Numbered from the stretch's first letter, positions 8,211-16,166 are shown. The stretch is 64,000 bases of DNA from Antribacter soli (GCF_021568775.1 NZ_JAKGSG010000006.1:37912-101911); one strand, 5' to 3'. Notes: generated from the letters alone by a model not told the origin. Program-made: numbers and translations.

Positions 8211-9015
8211 CGTCGGCGCGCCCGGCGCCGGGGCCGCGGAAACGTTCGTCGGCGTGCTGGGCGGGGTCGGGCCGCTCGCGACGGTCCTGTTCATGGAACG
8301 CGTCGTCCGGTTGACCGACGCGGCACGCGACCAGGACCACGTCGACATGGGTCTGCAGCACGCGACCGTCCCGGACCGGACAGCGTTCGTGCTGGGGCGC
8401 TCCGTCGACGATCCGGGGCCTGTGCTTGCTGCCGACGCGCGGCGACTCGCCGGGGCGGGGGCCGCCTTCCTCGTGCTGCCGTGCAACACGGCACACGCGT
8501 TCGCCGGCGCGATCGCCGGGGCGACATCGATCCCGCTGCTGTCCGCCGTGGACGTGACGGTGTCCGCGGTGCTGTCGAGCGACGCCTGGACCGGTTGCCT
8601 CAGCGGGTCGCGGCCGGAGGCCGTCGGCCTCCTCGCGACGGAGGGGACGATCGAGTCGGGCGTCTATGTGGACGCCTTCAGCGCGCGCGGCATCAAGGCC
8701 CTGGTTCCGGACGTCGTCGGTCAGGCGACCGTGACGTCCCTGATCTACGACGGCGTGAAGGCGGGCCGTGGCAGTGACCTGACCGCGCTGGAGGGCGTCG
8801 TCGCCAACCTGCGCCTCCGTGGGGCGGGCGCGATCGTACTGGGGTGCACCGAGCTGTCGGTCGCGGCGGCGGCGACCCCTCCGGGCCTCCTGCCCGACGT
8901 CGTGCTCGTGGACGCCCTCGACGAGCTGGCCCGGGCAACGGTGCTGCGCGCGGGACGCAGGCTGCGCGCGGACGGACAGCACTCGCCGATGCGGCGACGA
9001 CCCCCGGGCCCCTGA
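8197..9015 (+). CDS. Aspartate/glutamate racemase family protein
   Basis: A 272-aa cofactor-independent amino acid racemase. GVLGGVGPLAT opens the first domain; the two catalytic cysteines are Cys96 in VLPCNTAH and Cys217 in VLGCTEL, both in canonical context. These enzymes interconvert L- and D-Asp (or Glu) by two-base chemistry. The GTG start at 8197 lies inside the upstream ligase gene, so translation is probably coupled. It most likely supplies the D-amino acid used by that ligase. About 20 extra N-terminal residues precede the core, so a later start is possible. It is unlikely to be the only MurI, because MurI genes usually stand with rph/ham1 in actinobacteria. Confidence 0.85.
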   Translation: MRLPDVGAPGAGAAETFVGVLGGVGPLATVLFMERVVRLTDAARDQDHVDMGLQHATVPDRTAFVLGRSVDDPGPVLAADARRLAGAGAAFLVLPCNTAHAFAGAIAGATSIPLLSAVDVTVSAVLSSDAWTGCLSGSRPEAVGLLATEGTIESGVYVDAFSARGIKALVPDVVGQATVTSLIYDGVKAGRGSDLTALEGVVANLRLRGAGAIVLGCTELSVAAAATPPGLLPDVVLVDALDELARATVLRAGRRLRADGQHSPMRRRPPGP

Positions 9016-9132
9016 CGATGTTCGAGGACGACGCCACCGTCCATGCAGCGGTGGGACTCCCCACGCACTCCGTCCCTGACGCGGCGACGACACCCGGTCT
9101 GGGGATGCCGGTCCGACAGTAGGTTGGGACTC

Positions 9133-9597
9133 GTGAGCGAAGTCGAGTGGCTGAACCAGCACGAGCAGCAGGCGTGGGTCACGTTCGTGAGCGGCACGGT
9201 GCTGCTCAACCGGGTGCTCGATCAGCAGCTGCGCGCCGACGCCGGGTTGTCCCACGTGCAGTACGGCATCCTGGCCCGCCTCTCCGATGCACCCGGTGGG
9301 TCGATGCGGATGCTGGCGCTCGCCGAGGCCATGGCGGTCTCCAAGAGCGGCCTGACCTACCAGGTCGTGCAGCTGGAGAAGGAGGGCCTGGTCAGTCGCG
9401 CGGCCTGTACCACCGACGACCGCGGGGTGATCGCTGCCATCACCCCGCTCGGCATGGAGGCGATGCGCCGAGCGGCACCCGGCCACGTCAACCTGGTGCG
9501 TGAGCTGGTCATCGACGCCCTCACCCCCCAGCAGCTGGACCTCCTGGCCGAGTGCCTGGCCCAGATCCAGCGCAAGATCGTCGAGCGCCAGATGTAG
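9133..9597 (+). CDS. MarR-family transcriptional regulator (paralogue A)
   Basis: A 154-aa winged-helix regulator. LSHVQYGILARLSDA, then the DNA-binding helices LAEAMAVSKSGLTYQVVQLEKEGLV, and the wing CTTDDRGVIAAITPLG are typical of MarR. The start is GTG 9133 with AGGTTGGGA before it; the frame remains open further upstream but those residues are not protein-like. It is convergent with, and plainly paralogous to, the MarR gene at 9643-10149 (shared SKSGLTYQV, QLEK, RAAPGHV, LTP.QL), 45 bp away. The target genes are unknown. Confidence 0.9.
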   Translation: MSEVEWLNQHEQQAWVTFVSGTVLLNRVLDQQLRADAGLSHVQYGILARLSDAPGGSMRMLALAEAMAVSKSGLTYQVVQLEKEGLVSRAACTTDDRGVIAAITPLGMEAMRRAAPGHVNLVRELVIDALTPQQLDLLAECLAQIQRKIVERQM

Positions 9598-9642
9598 CGG
9601 AGGCGCCCCGGGACGCACGGCCGGCTGCGACGGCGGCGCCCC

Positions 9643-10149
9643 TCATTCACATGGCTCGGCCTCGGTCGCCCGGTCAGGCCGAGAGCATCCGGCGCCGTCG
9701 GCCATGCGGCGGCCGGCTTCCCCGAGCCCGTCGGCGAGCGCCTGCAGCTGGTCGGGCGTGAGCACGTCGATGAGCAGCTCCTTGACCCTGGTGACATGGC
9801 CGGGGGCTGCCCGCTCCAGCAGCGCCATGCCCTCATCGGTGATTCCGGCGAAGACGGCGCGCTCGTCGCTCGTGCACGAGCGCCGACGCACGAGCCCCGC
9901 CTTCTCCAGCTGCGCGACCTGATAGGTCAGCCCGCTCTTGGAGTTGACCAGGTCACCGGCCAGCTCCGCCATCCGCATCTCCCGGCTCGGAGCCCCGCTG
10001 AGCCGGGCGAGGATCTCGTACTGCAGGCCGGACAGGCCGACCTCCTCCTTGAGCCCGTGGTCCAGCCGGCGGTACAGCAACGCGTGAGCGTTGGTGAACG
10101 CCCGCCATGCCCGCATCTCGTCGTCACTCAGCCATCTCGTGTGACCCAC
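9643..10149 (-). CDS. MarR-family transcriptional regulator (paralogue B)
   Basis: A protein of about 168 aa. LSGLQYEILARLSGA, MAELAGDLVNSKSGLTYQVAQLEKAGLV and the wing CTSDERAVFAGITDEG define a MarR winged helix. The C-terminus has a short Ser/Glu-rich extension. I chose GTG 10149 (GHTRWLSDDEMRAW), because longer starts cross the operator-like repeats. It is divergent from the ribA-like operon, and two GTTCGAATT repeats fill the shared promoter, so it most likely controls itself and that operon. MarR proteins often respond to phenolic or redox-active ligands, which would suit the oxidoreductase gene in the operon. Confidence 0.9.
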   Translation of the reverse strand: MGHTRWLSDDEMRAWRAFTNAHALLYRRLDHGLKEEVGLSGLQYEILARLSGAPSREMRMAELAGDLVNSKSGLTYQVAQLEKAGLVRRRSCTSDERAVFAGITDEGMALLERAAPGHVTRVKELLIDVLTPDQLQALADGLGEAGRRMADGAGCSRPDRATEAEPCE

Positions 10150-10168
10150 GCCACAGCTCCGTCTGGTT

Positions 10169-10219
10169 GTTCGAATTGGAACGACCATCGTATCGTAGCG
10201 CCGTCGTTCGAATTTTAAC
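10169..10219. promoter_or_regulatory. Two operator-like repeats between marR and ribA-like genes
   Basis: GTTCGAATTGGAAC (10169-10182) and GTTCGAATTTTAAC (10206-10219) share 12 of 14 bases and are each partly palindromic (GTTC...GAAC; GTT...AAC). They lie 37 bp apart in the AT-rich spacer between the divergent start codons, the expected place for MarR autoregulation. Confidence 0.6.
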
Positions 10220-10243
10220 TAACGGAAGCGATCTGGAGACGCC

Positions 10244-10885
10244 ATGACCACCAGCACCCCCGCCGCCGCCGTGCGCACCCGGGTCCGCATCCCGCTGCGC
10301 TTCCCCGACGGCTTCGAGGTGGCGACCGAGGCGATCACCTTCCACGGCCTGGTCGACGGCGCCGAGCACGTCGCCCTCGTCCTCGGGGACCCGACGGCCA
10401 CGCCCACCCCGCTGGTGCGTCTGCACTCCGAGTGCCTCACCGGTGACGTATTCGGCTCCGCCCGCTGCGACTGCGGCCCTCAGCTGCGCGAGGCCACCGA
10501 GCGCATCGCCGCAACCGGCGGCGTCCTGCTCTACCTGCGCCAGGAGGGCCGCGGCATCGGCCTGTACAACAAGCTCGACGCCTACGCCCTCCAGGACGCG
10601 GGACTGGACACCTACGAGGCGAACCTGGCCCTGGGCCTGCCGGAGGACGCCCGCGACTACACCGCCGCCGCCCAGATGCTCAGCGCTCTCGGCATCGCCG
10701 AGCTGGACCTGCTCACCAACAACCCAGACAAGGCGCAGCAGCTGCGGGCGCTCGGCCTGTCGGTGTCCCGGAGCGTCCCCACCGGCGTGCACACCAACCC
10801 CAGCAACCTGCGCTACCTGCACGCCAAGGTCCAGCACACCCACCACACCATCGACCTCGCGCCTGTGGCGTCCCTGGTCGGCTGA
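10244..10885 (+). CDS. ribA: GTP cyclohydrolase II
   Basis: A 213-aa stand-alone RibA, which opens GTP to formate, pyrophosphate and the diaminopyrimidinone precursor of riboflavin. The zinc site is intact: Cys64 in HSECLTGD, Cys75 and Cys77 in ARCDCG. LRQEGRGIGL carries the catalytic Arg/Glu region, and Tyr114 in LDAYALQD is the residue separating true cyclohydrolase II from the FAPy-forming Streptomyces variants, so normal chemistry is expected. It lacks the fused RibB domain usual in actinobacterial riboflavin operons, and no ribB, ribE or ribH is nearby. It is divergent from a MarR gene and followed by a RibD-C reductase, which suggests a specialised, inducible use. Confidence 0.92.
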   Translation: MTTSTPAAAVRTRVRIPLRFPDGFEVATEAITFHGLVDGAEHVALVLGDPTATPTPLVRLHSECLTGDVFGSARCDCGPQLREATERIAATGGVLLYLRQEGRGIGLYNKLDAYALQDAGLDTYEANLALGLPEDARDYTAAAQMLSALGIAELDLLTNNPDKAQQLRALGLSVSRSVPTGVHTNPSNLRYLHAKVQHTHHTIDLAPVASLVG

Positions 10886-10914
10886 CCGTCGGGACGGACA
10901 GGCCGGAGATCCTC

Positions 10915-11634
10915 ATGGCTACTCGTCCACGCGTGCTGCTCTCCAGTGCGATGTCGATCGACGGCTACATCGACGACACCGACGAGCAGCGCCTCATCCT
11001 TTCGAACGACGAGGACTGGGAGCGCGTCGACTCGCTGCGCGCCTGGGCCGATGCCATCCTCATCGGCGCCGGGACGCTCCGCTCGGACAACCCCCGCCTG
11101 CGTGTGCGCTCGGCGCGCCTGCGTGCCGAACGCCGTACCGAGGGGCGGTCGGAGTCTCCTGTCCGAGTCGTGCTGACGGCCACCGGAGACATCGACCCCG
11201 ACGCCGCCTTCTTCGCCGGGGACGGCACCGACCGGCTCGTCTACTCCGACCGCGCGGGCGCGGCCAAGAGCCGCCGCCGTCTCGGTTCGGCCGCGACCGT
11301 CGTCGACGCCGGAAGCCCGCTGGAGCTCGCCGCCGTCCTGGCCGACCTCGAGGCGCGCGGGATCCGGCGGCTCCTCGTCGAGGGCGGCGGAAGCATCCAC
11401 ACCCAGTTCCTCGCCCAAGGGCTCGTCGACGAGCTGCACCTGGTGACCGCCCCGTTCTTCATCGGCGATGCCAGGGCCCCCCGCTTCGTCGGCCCCGGCC
11501 CCTTCCCCCACGGTCCCGCACGGCCCCTCCGGCTGGCCGAGACCCGTCCCATCGGCGACCTGGTGTACAGCCGCTACCTCGCCGAACCCGCTCACCGCAC
11601 AACAACCGACCAGCCACGAAGGACATCGAGATGA
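10915..11634 (+). CDS. RibD C-terminal-domain (DHFR-like) reductase
   Basis: A 239-aa protein of the RibD_C/dihydrofolate-reductase-like family. VLLSSAMSIDGYIDD is the N-terminal signature; ADAILIGAGTLRSDNP and RRLLVEGGGSIHTQFL are the NADPH/substrate loops of pyrimidine reductases. It lacks the deaminase half of RibD. In riboflavin synthesis this domain reduces the ribosylaminopyrimidine made after GTP cyclohydrolase II, which fits its place 29 bp after ribA. The stop overlaps the next start (ATGA). Many relatives have other pteridine or flavin-like substrates, so the reaction here is uncertain. Confidence 0.82.
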   Translation: MATRPRVLLSSAMSIDGYIDDTDEQRLILSNDEDWERVDSLRAWADAILIGAGTLRSDNPRLRVRSARLRAERRTEGRSESPVRVVLTATGDIDPDAAFFAGDGTDRLVYSDRAGAAKSRRRLGSAATVVDAGSPLELAAVLADLEARGIRRLLVEGGGSIHTQFLAQGLVDELHLVTAPFFIGDARAPRFVGPGPFPHGPARPLRLAETRPIGDLVYSRYLAEPAHRTTTDQPRRTSR

Positions 11635-12578
11635 AGGCCGTCGTCGTCACCGATTTCGGGACCCACCCGCTGCTCACCGACCTGCCCATGCCCAAGCCCG
11701 GCCCCGGCGAGCTCCTCGTGCGCATCCACGCCGCCGGCGTGAACCCCTTCGACTGGAAGGTCGCCGACGGCGCCCTCAGGGACGCCGTACCGCACGCCTT
11801 CCCCCTGGTCATGGGCTCGGACGGGGCGGGCGTGGTCGTGGAGACGGGGCCGGGCGTGACCCGCTTCCGCCCGGGCGACCGTGTCTACGGGCAGTTCATG
11901 AGCCTGCCGCAGGGCCATGGCTCCTACGCGGAGTACACGCTCGCCGACCAGGACGGCAAGATCGCCCGCATCCCCGAGAGCGTGCCCTTCACCCTCGCCG
12001 CCGCACTCCCCACGGCCAGCGTGACCGCCTACCAGGCCGTCGAGGCCGCGCGCCTCGAGGAGGGGCACACCTTCCTGATCAACGGCGCCAGCGGCGGCGT
12101 CGGGCAGTCCGCCATCCAGTTCGCGGCCCGGGCAGGCGCCCGCGTTCTCGCCACCGGAACCCCGGACCTGGCCGACCACCTCCGCGACCTCGGTGCCCAC
12201 GCAGTCATCGACTTCACCGTGGCTCCCACTCACGAGCAGGTGGCCGCTGCCCACCCCGAGGGCATCGACGCCGTCCTCGACCTCGTCACCCCGACCGGCG
12301 GCGACACGAGCCCCATGGCCGGCCTGCTCCGCGCCGGCGCCACCCTGGTCAGCACAAACTTCGCCACCGATCCCGGCGCCCTGGCCGCCCGCGACATCCT
12401 CGGCGTCAACCTCGGCAACAGCCCCACCGCCGAGACGCTGTCCGCGCTCGCCGAGCTCGCCGCCTCCGGAGAGCTGCGCGTCCGCATCGACGCCGAGGTC
12501 CCGCTCCACGAGGCACCCGCCACCATCGCCAAGGCCCGCACGGGCCACTCCACCGGGAAGACCGTCATCGTCCCTTGA
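11631..12578 (+). CDS. NADP-dependent quinone-oxidoreductase-like protein (zinc-free MDR family)
   Basis: A 315-aa medium-chain dehydrogenase/reductase. The N-terminal GroES-like part has HAAGVNPFDWKVADG, MGSDGAGVVVETG and PGDRVYG; the Rossmann motif is INGASGGVGQSAIQFA. The structural zinc cysteines of alcohol dehydrogenases are missing, which points to the quinone oxidoreductase branch that uses NADPH. It overlaps the RibD-C reductase gene by 4 bp, so the three genes form one operon under the divergent MarR. MarR-controlled quinone reductases usually handle electrophiles; the link with RibA is unexplained. Confidence 0.85.
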   Translation: MKAVVVTDFGTHPLLTDLPMPKPGPGELLVRIHAAGVNPFDWKVADGALRDAVPHAFPLVMGSDGAGVVVETGPGVTRFRPGDRVYGQFMSLPQGHGSYAEYTLADQDGKIARIPESVPFTLAAALPTASVTAYQAVEAARLEEGHTFLINGASGGVGQSAIQFAARAGARVLATGTPDLADHLRDLGAHAVIDFTVAPTHEQVAAAHPEGIDAVLDLVTPTGGDTSPMAGLLRAGATLVSTNFATDPGALAARDILGVNLGNSPTAETLSALAELAASGELRVRIDAEVPLHEAPATIAKARTGHSTGKTVIVP

Positions 12579-12684
12579 CAGGTCCGCCGGTGCGGCCGGT
12601 TCGACTCCCGCCGGAACGATCCGCGCATTCGGCACGTTCCGTAGCCGGAGCATGTCAGGACGACTGTTGGGAGTGGAAACGTCG

Positions 12685-13635
12685 ATGGTTTTCAAGAAGC
12701 TGCTCGGTGCGCTCGGCGTGGGCGGGCCCATGGTGGACACCGTGCTGGAGCCGGTCGCCGTGCGCCCCGGCGGGACGGTGAACGGCGAGGTGCGCCTGAA
12801 GGGCGGCGCCTCCGACGTCGAGGTCCAGCACGTCACCCTCGAGCTGGAGGCCCGCGTCGAGGCCGAGCACGGCGGCGGTGAGAGCCGCGGCACCGTGACG
12901 TTCGGGCGCATCACCGTGGCCGGGGGCTTCCGGTTGGGCGCCGACGAGGAGCGGACGGTGCCGTTCTCGTTCCCGCTGCACCCGGAGACTCCGCTCAACG
13001 AGCTGGATGGCCGGCCGATCGGCGTCGGGCTGGGCCTGCGCACGGAGCTCGCGATCGCGCAGGCGGTCGACAAGGGCGACCTGGACCCGCTGCGGGTGGC
13101 ACCGCTGCCGATCCAGGAGGCGATCCTCGACGCGTTCTGGCGGCTCGGGTTCGGCTTCCGCTCGGCCGACCTCGAGTACGGGCGCCTGCACGGGGTCGCG
13201 CAGCAGCTGCCGTTCTTCCAGGAGATCGAGCTGATGCCGCCGGCGCAGTACGCGAGGCAGATCAACGAGGTCGAGCTGACCTTCGTCGCCGGGCCGCACA
13301 GCATGGACGTGATCCTCGAGGCCGACAAGCGCGGCGGGTACTTCGGCGGCGGCCAGGATTCCGTGCTGCGGATCACGGTCGGCCTGGACGAGCGGCGCGA
13401 CTGGGTCCACGAGGTGGAGGGCTGGGTGGGGCAGCTGGCCGAGCGGCGGTCCATGTTCGGCGGTCACGCGGGTCACCGCGGTCTGAAGGGTCACGGTCAC
13501 GGCGGACACGGGGGTGGCGTCGGCCTCGGCGGCGTGGTCGGCGGAGTGGCCGCGGGCGTCGTCGGCGGCATGGTCCTCGGCGAGATGTTCGACGAGGTCG
13601 GGGACCTCTTCGGGGGCGACTTCGCCGAGGAGTAG
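12685..13635 (+). CDS. Spo0M-like sporulation-control / arrestin-fold protein
   Basis: A 316-aa protein starting MVFKKLLGALGVGGP, with the Spo0M features VDTVLEPVAVRPGGTVNGEV, EVQHVTLELEARVE and PLHPETPLNEL: two arrestin-like beta-sandwiches over about residues 15-250. The C-terminus is a Gly/His-rich linker followed by a Gly/Val segment that could insert in or lie on a membrane, and an acidic end. In Bacillus Spo0M influences sporulation and cell division; in non-sporulating actinobacteria the role is unknown. The start is ATG 12685. A strong terminator follows, so it is probably monocistronic. Confidence 0.8.
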   Translation: MVFKKLLGALGVGGPMVDTVLEPVAVRPGGTVNGEVRLKGGASDVEVQHVTLELEARVEAEHGGGESRGTVTFGRITVAGGFRLGADEERTVPFSFPLHPETPLNELDGRPIGVGLGLRTELAIAQAVDKGDLDPLRVAPLPIQEAILDAFWRLGFGFRSADLEYGRLHGVAQQLPFFQEIELMPPAQYARQINEVELTFVAGPHSMDVILEADKRGGYFGGGQDSVLRITVGLDERRDWVHEVEGWVGQLAERRSMFGGHAGHRGLKGHGHGGHGGGVGLGGVVGGVAAGVVGGMVLGEMFDEVGDLFGGDFAEE

Positions 13636-13646
13636 TGGCCGACGGC

Positions 13647-13684
13647 GGCGCCGGGCTCCCTCGTCAGCGAGGGAGCCCGGCGCC
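13647..13684 (+). terminator. Strong terminator after the Spo0M-like gene
   Basis: A perfect 17-bp stem (13647-13663 with 13668-13684, arm GGCGCCGGGCTCCCTCG) and a TCAG tetraloop start 12 bp after the stop. Confidence 0.85.
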
Positions 13685-13692
13685 GTGGTCGT

Positions 13693-13740
13693 CTCACCAG
13701 GACGGTCGCGAGTGGCCTCACCAGGACGGTCGCGCGTGGC
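13693..13740. repeat. Two tandem 24-bp repeats
   Basis: Two adjacent 24-bp units (13693-13716 and 13717-13740) differ at one base. On the minus strand each contains CGACCGTCCTGGTGA, so the stop and last codons of a candidate minus-strand small ORF are duplicated, similar to the stop-codon duplications at lacI and the haemoglobin gene. Confidence 0.85.
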
Positions 13741-13804
13741 GGGGCGGCACGAGGTGGACGAACGCCGGCTCGTGGTCCGACTCCCCCGACACCGGGTCGA
13801 ACAC
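13718..13804 (-). CDS. Candidate 28-aa small protein (uncertain)
   Basis: A minus-strand frame starting at GTG 13804 reads FDPVSGESDHEPAFVHLVPP and ends RHARPSW. GGAG stands 9 bp before the GTG. The frame starts 30 bp past the SLOG-like gene in the same direction. The residues look more protein-like than random GC-rich sequence (acidic, Pro/His motifs, few Arg runs), but I know no family. It may instead be a remnant of a longer gene or chance. Confidence 0.25.
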   Translation of the reverse strand: MFDPVSGESDHEPAFVHLVPPRHARPSW

Positions 13805-13833
13805 CCCGAAGTGCTCCGGCCCGTCTGACCGGC

Positions 13834-14313
13834 TCAGTCCCGCCGCGCGCCTGCGGGCCAGACGACGGTGACCGGCATGGCGCGTCGCCGGGCTTCGGCG
13901 ACGACGTCGGCCGTGCCGCCGTACCCGCGAGCGGGCTCCCCGTCCCAGACGGCGACGAGCTCGTCGGCGTCGTCGAGCATCCGGTGGGCCGCGGCCATGT
14001 GCGACTCGCCGGTCGACTCGGGATGGTCGAGCGTGATGACCGTGGCGGCCCGGGCGAGGAGGTCGTCGAGCACGGGGCGATGATCGGCGCGGACCGCGTC
14101 CCGGTAGTCGGCCGCGGGGATGACGGCGGTCAGGCTCCCGCCGGCGTCGAGGACGGCACGGGCGAAGAGCGTGTCGGCGCCGTCGGCGAGCGACGTGGTA
14201 CCGACGAGGCCGCCCGCGTCGAAGCACTCGAGCGCGGCTCGTAGAGCGTGGTCGACGAGCGGCACGACGTCGTCGGGCAGGCCGCGGTGTCCGGTGAAGG
14301 CGACGTGGGTCAT
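13834..14313 (-). CDS. SLOG/LOG-like nucleotide-binding-fold protein
   Basis: A 159-aa cytoplasmic protein. It opens MTHVAFTGHRGLPDD, the TGHR motif of the YpsA/SLOG fold, then GGLVGTTSLADGADTLFARA (a Gly-rich loop with the SGGADG-like segment), ending DELVAVWDGEPARGYGGTADVV and a Rossmann-type last strand MPVTVVWPAG. This is the pattern of DprA/LOG-like proteins that bind nucleotides or ADP-ribose derivatives. No partner effector gene is adjacent; it lies 29 bp downstream of glmS on the same strand and may be cotranscribed. The function is unknown. Confidence 0.65.
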   Translation of the reverse strand: MTHVAFTGHRGLPDDVVPLVDHALRAALECFDAGGLVGTTSLADGADTLFARAVLDAGGSLTAVIPAADYRDAVRADHRPVLDDLLARAATVITLDHPESTGESHMAAAHRMLDDADELVAVWDGEPARGYGGTADVVAEARRRAMPVTVVWPAGARRD

Positions 14314-14342
14314 GGGGCCGGAGCGTATTCGCCGGGGGCGTA

Positions 14343-16166
14343 TCACTCCACGGTCACCGACTTCGCGAGGTTCCGCGGCTTGTCGACGTCGTGCCCCAGC
14401 ACCAACGCCGCGTGGTACGCGAGAAGCTGCAGCGGCACCGTGAGCAGCAAGGGGTCGAGCTCGGTCTCGTTCTTGGGCACGTCGATCCGCTCGACCTCCA
14501 GCGCCCCCAGGTCGACCCCGGCGTGCGTGACCACCACGAGCGGCCCGCCGCGGGCGGCGATCTCGTGCAGGGCGGCCACGTTCCGGTCGGTGAGCTCGTC
14601 GTCGGGCACGATGGCGACCGTCGGGACGTCCGGTGAGATCAGGGCCAGCGGCCCGTGCTTGAGCTCGGACATCTGGTAGGCCTCGGCGTGCCGGTAGCTG
14701 ATCTCCTTGAACTTCTGCGCGCCCTCGCGCGCGACGGGGAAGCCGCGCACCCGCCCGACGAAGAACATGCTCTCCGACCGCGCGAGCGTCGCTGCGAGCT
14801 CCGCGATCCGGTCCTCGGTCGCGAGCACCTGCCCGATCTGCGCCGGCAGCTTCTGCAGGCCTGCGACGAGGCGCTTGCCGTCGGCGACCGACAGGTCTCG
14901 CACGCGGCCCAGCTGCAGCGCCAGCAGCGCGAAGCCGACGTACATCGTCGTCAGCGCCTTGGTGGAGGCGACGGCGATCTCGGGCCCGGCGTGCAGGTAG
15001 ATCCCGCCGTCGCAGGCGCGCGCGACCGCCGACCCGACCACGTTGACGAGACCGATGACGCGCCCGCCCTTGCGCTTGATCTCCTCGACCGCGAGCAGGG
15101 TGTCGATGGTCTCGCCGGACTGGCTCACCGCCACGTACAGCGTGTCCGGCTCGATGATCGGGTTGCGGTACCGGAACTCGCTGGCTGCCTCGGCATCGGC
15201 GGGGATGCGCGCGAGCTCCTCGACGAGCAGGGCACCCATCTGCCCCACGTAGTACGCCGACCCGCAGCCGAGGATCTTCACGCGGCGGATCGCGCGCAGC
15301 TCGCGGGCGTCGAGGTCCAGCCCGCCCAGGTGCGCGGTGCCGAACCGCTCGTCGAGCCGGCCGCGCAGCGTCCGGTCGACGCTCTCCGGCTGCTCGAGGA
15401 TCTCCGTGTACATGCGCGGCCGGCCGTCGCCCGCTCCGTGCTCGTAGGCGCTCGGGTCGACGTCGACCTGGCGCGCCTGCGTCTCGGTGCGGGTCAGGTC
15501 CCGGCGGAACGTCCTGAAGCCGGACGCGGTGACGGTGGCGAGCTCGCCGTCCTCCAGGTGCGCGACAGTGGTGGTGTGCCGCACGAGGGCCGCGAGGTCG
15601 GACGCGACGAACATCTCCTTCTCGCCGACGCCGACCAGCAGCGGGCTGCCGTTGCGGGCGACGACGATGCGGTCCGGGAATCCGGCGTGCAGCACGGCCA
15701 GGCCGTAGGTCCCCTCGATCGAGGCCAGCGCGTCGACGACCTTGCCCTCGAGCGTGTCGGCGTCCGACAGGGCGATGAGGTGCGCGAAGACCTCGCTGTC
15801 GGTGTCGCTCGCGAGCGCCACGCCCTGGTCGGTCAACCGCTGGCGCAACGCGGCCGCGTTGTCCACGATCCCGTTGTGCACCACGGCCACGGTGCCGGTC
15901 GCGTCCGTGTGCGGGTGCGCGTTCGCGTCGTTCGCGGGGCCGTGGGTCGCCCACCGGGTGTGCCCGATCCCGATCCGGCCGGCCATCCGCTTCGGCAGCG
16001 CCGCGGCGAGGTCCCGCACGCGCCCGGCACGCTTGGTCACCTGCAACCGGGAGCCGACGACGGCGACGCCCGCCGAGTCGTAGCCGCGGTGCTCCAGCCG
16101 GGTCAGCGCCTCGACGAGCAGCGGCGCGGCCTGCTGCCCGCCGACGTAACCGACGATTCCGCACAT
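14343..16166 (-). CDS. glmS: Glutamine-fructose-6-phosphate aminotransferase (isomerizing)
   Basis: A 607-aa GlmS, the first enzyme of UDP-GlcNAc synthesis, making glucosamine-6-phosphate from fructose-6-phosphate and glutamine. MCGIVGYVGG places the nucleophile Cys2 at the N-terminus of the glutaminase domain; HTRWATHG and HNGIVDN follow. Two SIS domains carry ILGCGSAYYVG and AVSQSGETIDTL, and the end is the family's DKPRNLAKSVTVE. The start ATG 16166 has GAGGAGA upstream. No glmS ribozyme is seen, as expected for actinobacteria. The small gene at 16207-16470 precedes it by 40 bp and may share its transcript. Confidence 0.97.
   Translation of the reverse strand: MCGIVGYVGGQQAAPLLVEALTRLEHRGYDSAGVAVVGSRLQVTKRAGRVRDLAAALPKRMAGRIGIGHTRWATHGPANDANAHPHTDATGTVAVVHNGIVDNAAALRQRLTDQGVALASDTDSEVFAHLIALSDADTLEGKVVDALASIEGTYGLAVLHAGFPDRIVVARNGSPLLVGVGEKEMFVASDLAALVRHTTTVAHLEDGELATVTASGFRTFRRDLTRTETQARQVDVDPSAYEHGAGDGRPRMYTEILEQPESVDRTLRGRLDERFGTAHLGGLDLDARELRAIRRVKILGCGSAYYVGQMGALLVEELARIPADAEAASEFRYRNPIIEPDTLYVAVSQSGETIDTLLAVEEIKRKGGRVIGLVNVVGSAVARACDGGIYLHAGPEIAVASTKALTTMYVGFALLALQLGRVRDLSVADGKRLVAGLQKLPAQIGQVLATEDRIAELAATLARSESMFFVGRVRGFPVAREGAQKFKEISYRHAEAYQMSELKHGPLALISPDVPTVAIVPDDELTDRNVAALHEIAARGGPLVVVTHAGVDLGALEVERIDVPKNETELDPLLLTVPLQLLAYHAALVLGHDVDKPRNLAKSVTVE

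Noticed and set aside
10443..12578. A very long plus-strand frame overlapping ribA and the reductase
   Set aside because: Its first 390 codons are Arg/Pro/Ala-rich and without motifs; only the last part (from 11631) is a real gene. It is a GC-bias artefact.
13693..13740. CRISPR-like repeat pair
   Set aside because: There are only two units, directly adjacent with no spacer, and no cas genes occur in the window.
13834..16164. Long minus-strand frame over glmS
   Set aside because: Only its last 159 codons (the SLOG-like gene) are protein-like; the rest is the shadow of glmS in another frame.
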